Assembly: GCA_049511115.1 (NCBI GenBank) | Contig: JBEKYH010000078.1 | Span: forward strand, 1 to 13,940 | Origin: JBEKYH01 sp049511115 | Lineage (GTDB): Bacteria > Planctomycetota > Phycisphaerae > Tepidisphaerales > Tepidisphaeraceae | DNA: 13,940 bases | Direction of reading: 5' to 3' | Shown here: one piece after another, positions 7,014 through 13,381 of the stretch | How positions within the stretch are numbered: position 1 is the first letter of the stretch | Layout: each line of letters starts with the position of its first letter | Program-made: the position numbers and the translations under genes | The notes under the pieces: model-generated | The model's input: only the letters and a program-made list of their open reading frames with translations | Databases searched by the model: none | Told to the model about the DNA's origin: nothing

Positions 7014-7053
7014 CCTTTGCACATTCAAACCTTCACACCTTCACACTTTTGCA
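7014..7053. repeat. Five in-phase 8-bp repeats between aminopeptidase and cupin
   Basis: The consecutive 8-mers are CCTTTGCA, CATTCAAA, CCTTCACA, CCTTCACA and CTTTTGCA, without a gap. On the minus strand the unit reads close to TGTGAAGG. The array fills most of the 68-nt gap between the two minus-strand genes, just upstream of the cupin ribosome site. The unit resembles the GGGTTCAA arrays on the other side of the aminopeptidase gene. Confidence 0.75.
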
Positions 7054-7064
7054 CGCTTCCCGTC

Positions 7065-8186
7065 CTATCCCGGAAACCCCTCCCTCAAAAACCGGCCGTT
7101 TTCGCTGAACTTTACGCCGTCGATCTCGATGAAGCCGCCTTCGCGGAGGTCCACGACCATGTCCCAGTGCAGGCCGCTTTGGTTGTTATTGCCGGTTTCG
7201 GGGTAGCCGGCCCCCAAGGCGAAATGGACGGTGCCGCCGATCTTTTCGTCGAAGAGGGTGTTTTTGGTGTAGCGGGTGATCGAGTAATTGGTTCCGATGG
7301 CGCACTCGCCGAGGAAGCGGCTGCCGCCGTCCATGTCGAGCATGGAGATGAGGAAGTCCTTCCCCTTGCTCGCTTCGGCGTGGATCACCTTGCCGTCCCA
7401 GAACGTGAGCTTCACATCCGTCACTTCGCGCCCCTGGTGAACGGCGGGGAAACTGAAGCAGACGGTGCCGTTGACGCTCTCGAGGACCGGGCCGGTGAAG
7501 ACTTCGCCGTCGGGGAAATTGACGTGGCCGTCGCAATTGATCCAGGTCTTGCCGGCCACGGACATGCGCACGTCGGTGCCGTTGGCGGCGACGACGTGGT
7601 AGTCGGACTTGCCGTTGAGGAAATCGACGAGGCGCTGCTGGCGCTCGGAGACGGCGCGCCATGCGGCGACGGGGTCGGGTTCGTTCAAAAGGCAGGCCTG
7701 GAAGACGAACTCCTCGTAGTCTTCGAGGCTCATTTCGCCATCCTGGGCCGAGGCGTTGCAGGGGAATTGCGTTCCCACCCAGCGCAGGCGGCCTTCGGCG
7801 GCGCGCTCCATGAAGCGCGTGAGGATCGAACGATTGGCGGCGCTGCCCATGGCCATGCGAGCGGGGTCACAGCGGGTGAGGGAGCGGGTGTTTTCCTCGC
7901 CCCAGATTTCGACGGAACAATCGATGGTTTCGGTGATGAACTTGCGGATGGGGCTTTGAAAGGAAAGCTGCTGGTCCGAGCCGTTCTTGTACAGAATCTC
8001 TTCCAGCACATCGGGCGTCATTTGCACGAATGGATGCCCGCCGGCCTTGATGACCTGCCGGTAGAGTTCAACGATCAGCGGTTCAGCGACCGACGGCCCG
8101 CCGATGCGGACGATCTCGCCCGGCTTCACTCCCACGCTGAAATTGACCAGAACATCCGCCAGCTTACCCAGACGGGAGTCGCGCAT
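7065..8186 (-). CDS. M29-family metal-dependent aminopeptidase
   Basis: 373-aa peptidase of family M29 (thermophilic aminopeptidase, AmpS/AmpT type), which removes N-terminal residues using two metal ions. The expected ligands are all visible and correctly ordered: Glu228 in NFPDGEVFTGP, Glu294 in LGECAIGTN, His321 in GGTVHFALG, Tyr328 in GAGYPETG, and His340 and Asp342 in LHWDMV. The loop between the Tyr and the last His is about 12 residues shorter than the spacing I recall for Thermus AmpT (352 to 376), and the protein is slightly short for the family. No signal peptide, so cytoplasmic. The start lacks a Shine-Dalgarno but has TAGAAT 7 nt upstream, suggesting a leaderless mRNA. Repeat arrays flank the gene on both sides. 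Confidence 0.93.
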   Translation of the reverse strand: MRDSRLGKLADVLVNFSVGVKPGEIVRIGGPSVAEPLIVELYRQVIKAGGHPFVQMTPDVLEEILYKNGSDQQLSFQSPIRKFITETIDCSVEIWGEENTRSLTRCDPARMAMGSAANRSILTRFMERAAEGRLRWVGTQFPCNASAQDGEMSLEDYEEFVFQACLLNEPDPVAAWRAVSERQQRLVDFLNGKSDYHVVAANGTDVRMSVAGKTWINCDGHVNFPDGEVFTGPVLESVNGTVCFSFPAVHQGREVTDVKLTFWDGKVIHAEASKGKDFLISMLDMDGGSRFLGECAIGTNYSITRYTKNTLFDEKIGGTVHFALGAGYPETGNNNQSGLHWDMVVDLREGGFIEIDGVKFSENGRFLREGFPG

Positions 8187-8193
8187 GGCCGCG

Positions 8194-8199
8194 ATTCTA
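8194..8199 (-). promoter_or_regulatory. Candidate -10 box of the aminopeptidase gene
   Basis: TAGAAT on the minus strand ends 7 nt before the ATG at 8186. No convincing -35 box lies 15-18 bp upstream, where the sequence is a C/T-rich tract on that strand. The short gap predicts a leaderless transcript. Confidence 0.45.
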
Positions 8200-8223
8200 C
8201 TTCGATTGCGGGGGAGGAGGGAA

Positions 8224-8265
8224 GGGTTTAAGAGTTCAAGGGTTTAAGGGGTTCAAGGGTTTGAA
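8224..8265. repeat. 8/9-bp GGGTTYAA repeat array, left arm
   Basis: Five units in a row: GGGTTTAA, GAGTTCAA, GGGTTTAA, GGGGTTCAA and GGGTTTGAA. It lies just upstream of the aminopeptidase promoter region and faces an inverted copy at 8310-8341. Confidence 0.85.
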
Positions 8266-8309
8266 AGACGGCATCGTACCGTCGAGCATAGTTTCTTATC
8301 TCTGGTCCC

Positions 8310-8341
8310 TTGAACCGTTGAACCCTTAAGCCCTTGAACCC
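8310..8341. repeat. 8-bp repeat array, right arm (inverted)
   Basis: Four exact-phase 8-mers: TTGAACCG, TTGAACCC, TTAAGCCC and TTGAACCC. These are reverse complements of the GGGTTCAA unit of the left arm. The two arms could pair around a 44-nt loop, which itself has a small GACGG/CCGTC stem (8267-8283). Confidence 0.85.
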
Positions 8342-8483
8342 TCGTTGCCAGTCGAGTTTGTTACCGGACGATGAGCGTCCTTGGAATCGGGCCGGCGGCG
8401 GCGCTCGCATGACCTTGGCGTCATAAACGGACCTGTTTACTGGACAATTTCCTATTTCTTTTTTGTGAAATGGCCAACTCACA
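8342..8483. other. Remainder of the 371-nt divergent intergenic region
   Basis: Between the aminopeptidase and DUF2203 starts, apart from the repeats and promoter, I see only a short hairpin, GGACG-ATGAG-CGTCC at 8366-8380, and an A/T-rich tract with T-runs at about 8447-8465. A minus-strand frame through this region (8228-8482) encodes repeat-derived low-complexity peptide and is not credible. Confidence 0.5.
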
Positions 8484-8511
8484 TTGACAGAATCGCAAGA
8501 CGCATCATAAT
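8484..8511 (+). promoter_or_regulatory. Strong sigma-70-type promoter for DUF2203
   Basis: TTGACA (8484-8489), a 16-bp spacer and CATAAT (8506-8511), matching 11 of 12 consensus bases. Transcription should begin near 8518, giving a leader of about 40 nt with a GGCGG ribosome site before the ATG at 8558. Confidence 0.7.
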
Positions 8512-8557
8512 CCGTACTTGGATCAGCGCGTGCGGTGAATAGAAAGGCGGTTCGCTC

Positions 8558-8989
8558 ATGGCCGGCTCTTCGTCAATGACCCCCAAGCCAGTCTCGCCAT
8601 CGCGCTCAGTCAAGCGCTTCTCACTCGATGAAGCTAATCGCACTCTTACCCTGGTCAAACGAATTGTCGGCGACATCGTAAAGACACAGCAGCGCGGCGC
8701 CGATCTTGAGACCGCCCTCGCCGACGCCTCCGCCAAAAACCAGGCCGCCCTGCAGGGAGACCTCAACCGCACACTGGAGCGATTCCAGGCTTACGTCGAA
8801 GAGCTTCAATCCATCGGCTGCCACCTGAAGGACCCCAAGATCGGCCTGATCGACTTCATGAGCCGCCACCAGGGGCGCGACATCTGCCTGTGCTGGAAGC
8901 TGGGCGAAGACCGCATCGAATACTGGCACGAAGTGGCCGCCGGTTTCTCCGGCCGCCAGCCTGTCGCCACACTGACGCAGTCGGTCTAA
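8558..8989 (+). CDS. DUF2203 family protein
   Basis: 143-aa cytoplasmic protein of the DUF2203 family, whose function is unknown. It shows the family pattern: KRFSLDEANRTL near residues 19-30, a charged helical coiled-coil-like segment at about 30-85, and the conserved C-terminal block ELQSIGCHLKDP...GLIDFMSR...GRDICLCWKLGEDRIEYWHEVAAGFSGRQPV (82-136), with the invariant-looking CW, GE, YWHE and GF-GRQP residues. Length is normal. It has its own strong promoter and a GGCGG ribosome site 8 nt upstream of the ATG. It is transcribed toward the DJ-1/PfpI gene, and a weak 5-bp inverted repeat (CGCGA/TCGCG, 9003-9023) lies between the two stops. Confidence 0.9.
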   Translation: MAGSSSMTPKPVSPSRSVKRFSLDEANRTLTLVKRIVGDIVKTQQRGADLETALADASAKNQAALQGDLNRTLERFQAYVEELQSIGCHLKDPKIGLIDFMSRHQGRDICLCWKLGEDRIEYWHEVAAGFSGRQPVATLTQSV

Positions 8990-9041
8990 CCCATTTTATT
9001 GCCGCGATCGTGCAGCCGTCGCGATTTCACGCCGTCACCGC

Positions 9042-9623
9042 TTACGGTTCGATTTTCGTCCCCAACACCCGGGCGAACTTGGCCAGCCAGTCCGGATGCG
9101 CGGGCCAGGCCGGCGCCGTCACCAGATTTCCGTCCACCATCGCCTGATCGATCGCGATCTGCCGGTATTCTCCGCCGGCCGAGCTAACGTCTGGTCCGAC
9201 GGCGGGATAGGCCGTGCAGCTTCGTCCGCGCAGCACGTCTGCCGTTGCGAGGATTTGCATGGCATGGCAGATCGCCGCCACCGGCTTGCCCGTCTGAAAA
9301 AAGTGCCGGACGATTTCAATGACTTTGGGGTTGAGGCGGATGTATTCCGGCGCGCGCCCGCCGGGAAGCAGCAGCGCGTCATAATCCGCCGGCCGCACCT
9401 CTTCGAACGTGCAATTGAGCGCGAAGTTATGGCCGGGTTTTTCCGAGTAGGTCTGGTCGCCTTCAAAATCATGGACCGCCGTTCGGACCCTTTCGCCCGC
9501 TTTTTTGCCGGGGCAGGCCGCGTGAACAATATGCCCAAGCATCAATAGGGCCTGGAAGGGGACCATGACTTCGTAGTCCTCAACGAAGTCACCGACGAGC
9601 ATCAGGATTTTTTTGGCTGCCAT
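9042..9623 (-). CDS. DJ-1/PfpI family protein
   Basis: 193-aa protein of the DJ-1/PfpI (class I glutamine-amidotransferase-like) superfamily, whose members act as protease, glyoxalase/deglycase or stress chaperone. Residues 5-18 (KILMLVGDFVEDYE) form the first strand with the conserved Glu15. ALLLPGGRAPEY (83-94) is the oxyanion-loop region. The nucleophile elbow AAICHAMQIL (116-125) carries Cys119 and His120. The C-terminal LVTAPAWPAHPDWL is typical of the long PfpI_1/PfpI_2-like subgroup. Exact activity cannot be assigned from sequence. The ribosome site GGAGG lies 7 nt before the ATG and a TATAAT is further upstream, so this start is well supported. It diverges from the second antitoxin gene. 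Confidence 0.92.
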   Translation of the reverse strand: MAAKKILMLVGDFVEDYEVMVPFQALLMLGHIVHAACPGKKAGERVRTAVHDFEGDQTYSEKPGHNFALNCTFEEVRPADYDALLLPGGRAPEYIRLNPKVIEIVRHFFQTGKPVAAICHAMQILATADVLRGRSCTAYPAVGPDVSSAGGEYRQIAIDQAMVDGNLVTAPAWPAHPDWLAKFARVLGTKIEP

Positions 9624-9646
9624 TAATGAACCTCCCGTTGGTGAGG

Positions 9647-9652
9647 ATTATA
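9647..9652 (-). promoter_or_regulatory. -10 box of the DJ-1/PfpI gene
   Basis: A perfect TATAAT on the minus strand, 23 nt before the ATG at 9623, giving a short leader that contains the GGAGG site. No good -35 box is seen. Confidence 0.5.
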
Positions 9653-9711
9653 TCGCCGCAGGCCATAAGCGGGATGATTATTCTTTACCCGTTCAAATGG
9701 GCCCATTCGAT

Positions 9712-9738
9712 TTGACATGAGCATGGTAGCGGTAGAAT
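9712..9738 (+). promoter_or_regulatory. Promoter of the second antitoxin, predicted leaderless
   Basis: TTGACA (9712-9717), a 15-bp spacer and TAGAAT (9733-9738); GAATAT two bases later would give 17 bp. The -10 box ends 8 nt before the GTG at 9747. The promoter overlaps the ATG codons at 9717 and 9723, which makes them unlikely starts. Confidence 0.6.
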
Positions 9739-9746
9739 ATTCACCT

Positions 9747-10028
9747 GTGACCCTGATCATCTCCATCTCCGACGATCTTGAGCGCGCGCTTCGGGCTCAG
9801 TCCCCGAATCTGGACGATACGGCTAAAGAAGCCTTGCTTGTCGAGCTTTACCGCCGGGGGCAGTTAACGCATAAGCAGTTTGCCGATGCGCTGGGCAAAG
9901 ACCGCTGCGAGGCGGAGGCGGTTCTAAAGAACCACAACGTCACCGAAGATCTTCCCACCATTGAAGAGATAAACCAGCAGGTTGAGTATTCACGTTCGCT
10001 TCGAACTAACGGTAAGACGCCGTGCTGA
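9747..10028 (+). CDS. UPF0175 family antitoxin, orphan copy
   Basis: 93-aa UPF0175 protein, a paralogue of the antitoxin at 983. The two share the pattern LERALRAQSPNLDD / IERQLRADAPNLDD, the helix-turn-helix-like segment LTHKQFADALGKDRCEAEAVL and a charged C-terminal tail, but differ at most other positions, so this is not a recent duplication. The GTG at 9747 is chosen because it gives the family-like N-terminus MTLIISISDD, matches the length of the other copy and fits a -10 box 8 nt upstream. The first ten codons of the longer frame overlap the promoter. No intact toxin follows; only a few toxin-like codons remain. It could still act as a repressor or neutralise toxins encoded elsewhere. 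Confidence 0.85.
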   Translation: MTLIISISDDLERALRAQSPNLDDTAKEALLVELYRRGQLTHKQFADALGKDRCEAEAVLKNHNVTEDLPTIEEINQQVEYSRSLRTNGKTPC

Positions 10029-10045
10029 TCGTCTCGGGCACGTTC
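10022..10045 (+). pseudogene. 5' remnant of a DUF3368 toxin gene
   Basis: A GTG overlapping the antitoxin stop opens a frame reading VLIVSGT, closely like the first codons of the intact toxin (MLVVSDA). The nucleotide match is also visible: TGCTG-TCGTCTC is shared. The sixth residue, the first PIN catalytic Asp in the intact copy, is Gly here. After about seven codons the frame runs antisense through the end of the metallophosphatase gene and stops at 10102. The right end of this entry is approximate. Confidence 0.6.
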
Positions 10046-10050
10046 GCGCG

Positions 10051-11106
10051 CTATTTCGCCGGCTGGGTCGCAATCGGTGTCGGCGGCACGTCAAAACCCT
10101 GAATCAACTTCAGCGGCTGCGTCGTCCTCGGTTCGCTGGGCGTATTCAGCGTGACCGTGACTACTCCGGCCTTTGTGCGCGTGAAAACGTGCAGGGGTTT
10201 TCCGTCGGCGTCGAGCAATTGCACAATCGCCTCGCCCGGCTGGAATTCCAGCGTCGCAAAGCCATCCACCGCGCGAGAATACGGGCCGCGGTCGTCGCGC
10301 AGCATGGCCTTGCGAGCGGCGCCGCCGCCGCCGCTGCAAACGTATGAGGTGAACGTTCCCGGCTCGATGTGCTGGAGCGAATGATCGTGGCCGCTGAGGT
10401 AGAAATCGACTTTGTACTTCTCAAACAGCGACCCCCATTGCTGCACCAGCACGCCGTTGTCGCCGTGATCGCCGTTGCTGTAGACGGTGTGATGGGCACA
10501 GCACATGGTCCAGGCCGCGCGCGGGCCGGATAGCTCGGTGTTGATCCATTGCAATTCGGTCGTCCACTCGGCCGGCGTAAGCGACGCGGATTTGCCGTTG
10601 TCTTTGTTGCTGTCCAGCATCAGGATCGTGATCAGGGGATGATCGGCCGGCAGATCGAGCCGATACCATTTGGCCGGCATCTTAAAGCGTGACGTGGGGT
10701 TCTTTACGGAATACGCCATCTCCCATTCCGACTTGATGTGGCCATCCAGATCATCGTAATCATGATTTCCCAGCAGGGCGTAGAAAGGAAAGTTCATCCG
10801 CGTGATGTCGTAGGTTTTTTCAAACAACGTCTGAAACTGCGGATCGTCGGCGCTTTTCAGCGGCACATAGAAATTGTCGCCCAGGCTCAGGGCGCAATCG
10901 AAAGTACGCGGCATTTTCGCTGCGTAAGCCGCCATCGCATTGGCCACTTGCGTCCGGTCCGGCGAATCCAGGCCCCAGTCGCCGAAACCAAGGATGTTGA
11001 GGTCGGGGGCGGCCGGCGACTGGGCCCAGGCGCGCGTGGGCTGCAGACAAATGACGCCGGCAAACAGTGCCAGCGCGGCCAATACGTTGAACCATCGTAG
11101 GCGCAC
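10051..11106 (-). CDS. Exported metallophosphatase, tartrate-resistant acid phosphatase-like
   Basis: 351-aa calcineurin-like phosphoesterase resembling purple/tartrate-resistant acid phosphatase type 5. An N-terminal signal peptide ends at about AWA-Q (residue 28/29). Metal-site motifs occur in order: GDWG 42-45 (Asp43), GDNFY 76-80 (Asp77, Asn78, Tyr80), GNHDY 113-117 (Asn114, His115), AHH 204-206 and GHDH 239-242 (His240, His242). Tyr80 sits where purple acid phosphatases have the Fe(III)-tyrosinate ligand. After about residue 275 comes a short C-terminal beta-like region and a Pro/Thr tail. It probably releases phosphate from organic esters in the periplasm. The start is GTG with GAGGAG 6 nt upstream. 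The 140-nt gap upstream (11107-11246) shows no clear promoter. Confidence 0.92.
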   Translation of the reverse strand: MRLRWFNVLAALALFAGVICLQPTRAWAQSPAAPDLNILGFGDWGLDSPDRTQVANAMAAYAAKMPRTFDCALSLGDNFYVPLKSADDPQFQTLFEKTYDITRMNFPFYALLGNHDYDDLDGHIKSEWEMAYSVKNPTSRFKMPAKWYRLDLPADHPLITILMLDSNKDNGKSASLTPAEWTTELQWINTELSGPRAAWTMCCAHHTVYSNGDHGDNGVLVQQWGSLFEKYKVDFYLSGHDHSLQHIEPGTFTSYVCSGGGGAARKAMLRDDRGPYSRAVDGFATLEFQPGEAIVQLLDADGKPLHVFTRTKAGVVTVTLNTPSEPRTTQPLKLIQGFDVPPTPIATQPAK

Positions 11107-11246
11107 TGTTGACTCCTCAGTTGGCGCGAGTCGCAGTCCCGCGCGAGAATCCCCAGAAATCCCGGGCGGAGGCTAGTGGAGGGACATTTGGATTTGGTTA
11201 AGACGGCGTTAGCCAAGCGCAAGTGCGATGCGGGGGCGGCGTCTGT

Positions 11247-11891
11247 TCATGCTGGCAAGTTGCGAACCCAATCCCGAAATTCTCGCCGTACCCGCGACTG
11301 GTCCTTGTCCTTCATGCGCAGGACATATTGTCCGAACTCGCGCATCGACACAAACGGAAATACCTGGCTTCTTAAGCGCTCGACGTATTTTCCCTGTGAC
11401 GTGAGGCGCAGCACACGGGTGCTCGTTCCGTCGAAATGCCAGATTTCCTTAACCCCCAGGGCCGCGAAAACCGGCTGGCGCGGAACGTGCCGTTTGGTTG
11501 TGTCGATTTCGACTACCAGATCGGGAACGGGATGTATGGCTGCATCGAATTCCCCCTCCATCTTCCGGGCGATCAAGGCGTTCTTCACATAGAAGCACTT
11601 GTCGGGTTCAAGTCCTTTTTTCAGGGATGCGATTCTGAAAGTGGCTGATCCCGTCCCCGTGATTTCGATAGATCTTTCGAAAGCCATCCAATCGATCAGC
11701 ATGGAGATCCAGCAGCCGTAGCGCTCGCGATTAAGCTGGGGCGAGACGATTTCCAGGTTCCCGTTGTCGTAGGTTACGCGCAGATGACCGTCACCGATCT
11801 CTTTCAGAAGATTCTCGTAGAACTCCCAGGAGACGTCGTCCAGTACAATTTGCCCTTCGGTCGGAGCGATGAAGTCGTTGAATCGGATCAT
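11247..11891 (-). CDS. Uma2 family endonuclease-like protein (DUF820)
   Basis: 214-aa protein of the Uma2/DUF820 family, which has a PD-(D/E)xK nuclease fold and often occurs in many copies per genome; its biological role is unsettled. Seen here: a start like other members (IAPTEGQIVLDDVSWEFYENLL), LEIVSPQLNRE at 46-56, the acidic motif GLEPDKCFYV at 93-102, PDLVVEID at 123-130 as the core catalytic strand, and YAALGV-like FAALGVKEIWHFDG at 142-155. The usual Lys may be Lys133. The ATG at 11891 is chosen over an upstream start that would overlap the topoisomerase gene by over 130 nt and lacks family similarity. A TAAAAT box 8 nt before the ATG and the absence of a Shine-Dalgarno suggest its own leaderless transcript. 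Confidence 0.88.
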   Translation of the reverse strand: MIRFNDFIAPTEGQIVLDDVSWEFYENLLKEIGDGHLRVTYDNGNLEIVSPQLNRERYGCWISMLIDWMAFERSIEITGTGSATFRIASLKKGLEPDKCFYVKNALIARKMEGEFDAAIHPVPDLVVEIDTTKRHVPRQPVFAALGVKEIWHFDGTSTRVLRLTSQGKYVERLRSQVFPFVSMREFGQYVLRMKDKDQSRVRREFRDWVRNLPA

Positions 11892-11899
11892 GCCGGGCG

Positions 11900-11927
11900 A
11901 TTTTACCCCGCAATTGCAGCCGCTCAA
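11900..11927 (-). promoter_or_regulatory. Uma2 promoter overlapping the top6A stop, predicted leaderless
   Basis: On the minus strand TTGAGC (11922-11927), a 16-bp spacer and TAAAAT (11900-11905). The -10 box ends 8 nt before the ATG at 11891. The -35 box covers the topoisomerase VI A stop codon. Confidence 0.5.
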
Positions 11928-13081
11928 TCCAGCCAGTCTTTTTTGGCCAGGCGCTCGGGCACGTATTCCTCGGTGACGTAGCTGATGTCCTTGGTGATGA
12001 GGGATTCCACTTCCATTTTGAACCCGTTGGAGATGAGTTGGGCGATTTCCTTCTGCCACCCCTTGTGATCCTTGAACCAGGGATAAGCGGCGATCTCGCC
12101 GGCACGCTTGCGGTCGGTGTCGCTCAGGGCCACCTGCACGTCGTCGGTCAAGCCGCAGGTCTGGTAGTCGCGAGCGCGCACGCCGAGGAATTTGGCCTCA
12201 GGGATGGCCAATCGCTCGCTCTCGAAGGCGAGGCTGATTGAGCCCTGCTTGATGACGGAATAGATGTAATGCCCCCAGGGATCGCAATCGAGAAGGCAAT
12301 AGACCGGCAGTTTGAGTTCCTGATTTAATCGCCGCAATAACCGCCGCACGCCGCGCGGGGGCTGGCCACCGCCTTCGGTCAGGATGCAGTTGTGCTTTTC
12401 CCAGAAGCGGTCCTCATTGAAACGGCTCCAGACGGTGCCCTTTTCAACATGCAGCACGAACTTGGCGTCGCACTTCTTGAACTGAATAACCTCCGGCTCG
12501 ACGATGCTGGGAACCGCATATCCCCCGGAACCCATTCGACGGCAGTCAATTTCGTCGCCGTTGTCCACAATGGTGATGTTGCCGATCATGGTGCCGGCTT
12601 TCTTGGCGAAGATGTGCAATTCTTCACGCAGCGCCCCCAGCGACACTTCCAAATCCTCCAGAATTGCATCCGATTCGTCCTGGTCGCCGAATGTTTTCTC
12701 CGAAGAAGTTCCCGCAATGGTGTGCAGTGCCTTGTAAAACATTCCGCGCAAGCTCAGCGTCTTTTCCGCCGCAATAAGCTCGCGGATGCTGTTCCCGTGC
12801 AACACGGTCTGCATGAACTGCTTGGCCTGGCTGAGATTGAAAAGCTGGCGGTCGCTGGTGGCGTCGCCCATCTGCAGGATGCCGCGCTTGCGGTTCCAAA
12901 GGGTGTTGGAACGCGCGCGTGTGGGAATTGTCAGAGTGATATCCCGCCCCTTCATCGCGTTACTGGAAACGTCATCTGCGAGTTCGACGATCTTGCCCAG
13001 CGTCGCCTTATCGCGCTCCTTGATGCGCTTAAGCACCGCGTCCGATTTCCCCCGATTGTTGCCTGCTGTCTTCTTTGCCAT
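11924..13081 (-). CDS. top6A: DNA topoisomerase VI subunit A (Spo11-like)
   Basis: 385-aa type IIB topoisomerase catalytic subunit, which makes the transient double-strand break; homologous to Spo11. The catalytic tyrosine is Tyr116 in LRGMFYKALHTI (111-122), within the winged-helix 5Y-CAP domain. The Toprim domain has Glu213 in HVEKGTVWSRF (211-221) and the acidic pair Asp265/Asp267 in LLDCDPWGHYIYSVIKQGS (263-281). RGVRRLLRRL (243-252) is also typical. Length is close to archaeal subunits, and all catalytic residues are present, so it should be active with subunit B encoded immediately upstream. AGGA lies about 8 nt before the ATG. The Lys-rich first ~25 residues may be a DNA-binding extension. 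Topo VI is mainly archaeal and plant, with patchy occurrence in bacteria. Confidence 0.95.
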   Translation of the reverse strand: MAKKTAGNNRGKSDAVLKRIKERDKATLGKIVELADDVSSNAMKGRDITLTIPTRARSNTLWNRKRGILQMGDATSDRQLFNLSQAKQFMQTVLHGNSIRELIAAEKTLSLRGMFYKALHTIAGTSSEKTFGDQDESDAILEDLEVSLGALREELHIFAKKAGTMIGNITIVDNGDEIDCRRMGSGGYAVPSIVEPEVIQFKKCDAKFVLHVEKGTVWSRFNEDRFWEKHNCILTEGGGQPPRGVRRLLRRLNQELKLPVYCLLDCDPWGHYIYSVIKQGSISLAFESERLAIPEAKFLGVRARDYQTCGLTDDVQVALSDTDRKRAGEIAAYPWFKDHKGWQKEIAQLISNGFKMEVESLITKDISYVTEEYVPERLAKKDWLD

Positions 13082-13120
13082 GATGAAAATCCTGCATTGC
13101 TCGCGTGACGAACTAAATCC

Positions 13121-13381
13121 TCAGAAAAGCCGCTCCCCGTCATCGGTGAGACGCTTTTTGCCCAGCCTGGCTTTGCCGTCGCCATTCTTGTGGTCGCCGT
13201 TCTTCGCCTCGCCGTTGACGGGAACGCTGTCGCCATTGGCAGGCGCCTCTGCAACCGGCGCGACAGAATCTGCTGTTGGCGGGGGCTGCAAGTGCGTCGC
13301 CCGGCTTTCCACGACCACGACGCCCGGCTCGTTTCGAAGTTCGTCCATTTCCTTCTTAATGGTCTTTCCCTGGTCATCCAA
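13121..13381 (-). CDS. Acidic/low-complexity frame, probable frameshifted C-terminus of top6B
   Basis: An 86-codon frame opening with TTG inside the last codons of the upstream topoisomerase VI B frame. It reads DDQGKTIKKEMDELRNEPGV and then a Pro/Ala/Asn/Gly/Asp-rich stretch with NGD repeats, ending KKRLTDDGERLF. Codon third positions are strongly G/C, as in real genes here, so the frame looks coding. Removing one G from the GGG at about 13393-13395 would join it to the B subunit as AVQDAQLDDQGK. Alternatives are a separate small gene coupled by the TTGGATGA overlap, or a natural frameshift. I do not recognise a domain in it. Confidence 0.5.
   Translation of the reverse strand: MDDQGKTIKKEMDELRNEPGVVVVESRATHLQPPPTADSVAPVAEAPANGDSVPVNGEAKNGDHKNGDGKARLGKKRLTDDGERLF

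Noticed and set aside
7002..8231. 409-codon plus-strand open frame opposite the aminopeptidase
   Set aside because: It is the exact antisense of a well-supported M29 gene; composition is Val/Asp/Ala/Gly-rich as expected from a GC-rich complementary strand, and no domain is visible.
7014..8341. CRISPR array
   Set aside because: The repeated units are 8-9 bp and adjacent, with no 20-40 bp repeats or unique spacers and no cas genes.
8228..8482. 84-codon minus-strand frame in the intergenic region
   Set aside because: Translation of the 8-bp repeats gives FKGLRVQRFKG-type low-complexity peptide; no ribosome site or conserved domain.
9717..9746. Upstream ATG starts for the second antitoxin
   Set aside because: They lie inside a TTGACA...TAGAAT promoter; the GTG at 9747 gives the family-like N-terminus.
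983..10045. The two UPF0175 loci as ends of a mobile element or island
   Set aside because: No transposase, integrase, direct repeats or inverted ends were found at these positions; the genes between are mostly housekeeping-like.
11892..12059. Long N-terminal extension of the Uma2 gene
   Set aside because: It is the out-of-frame shadow of the topoisomerase VI A 3' end; family similarity begins at the ATG at 11891.
12392..13108. 238-codon plus-strand frame opposite top6A
   Set aside because: Antisense of a strongly conserved topoisomerase gene; no domain, and no promoter or ribosome site seen.
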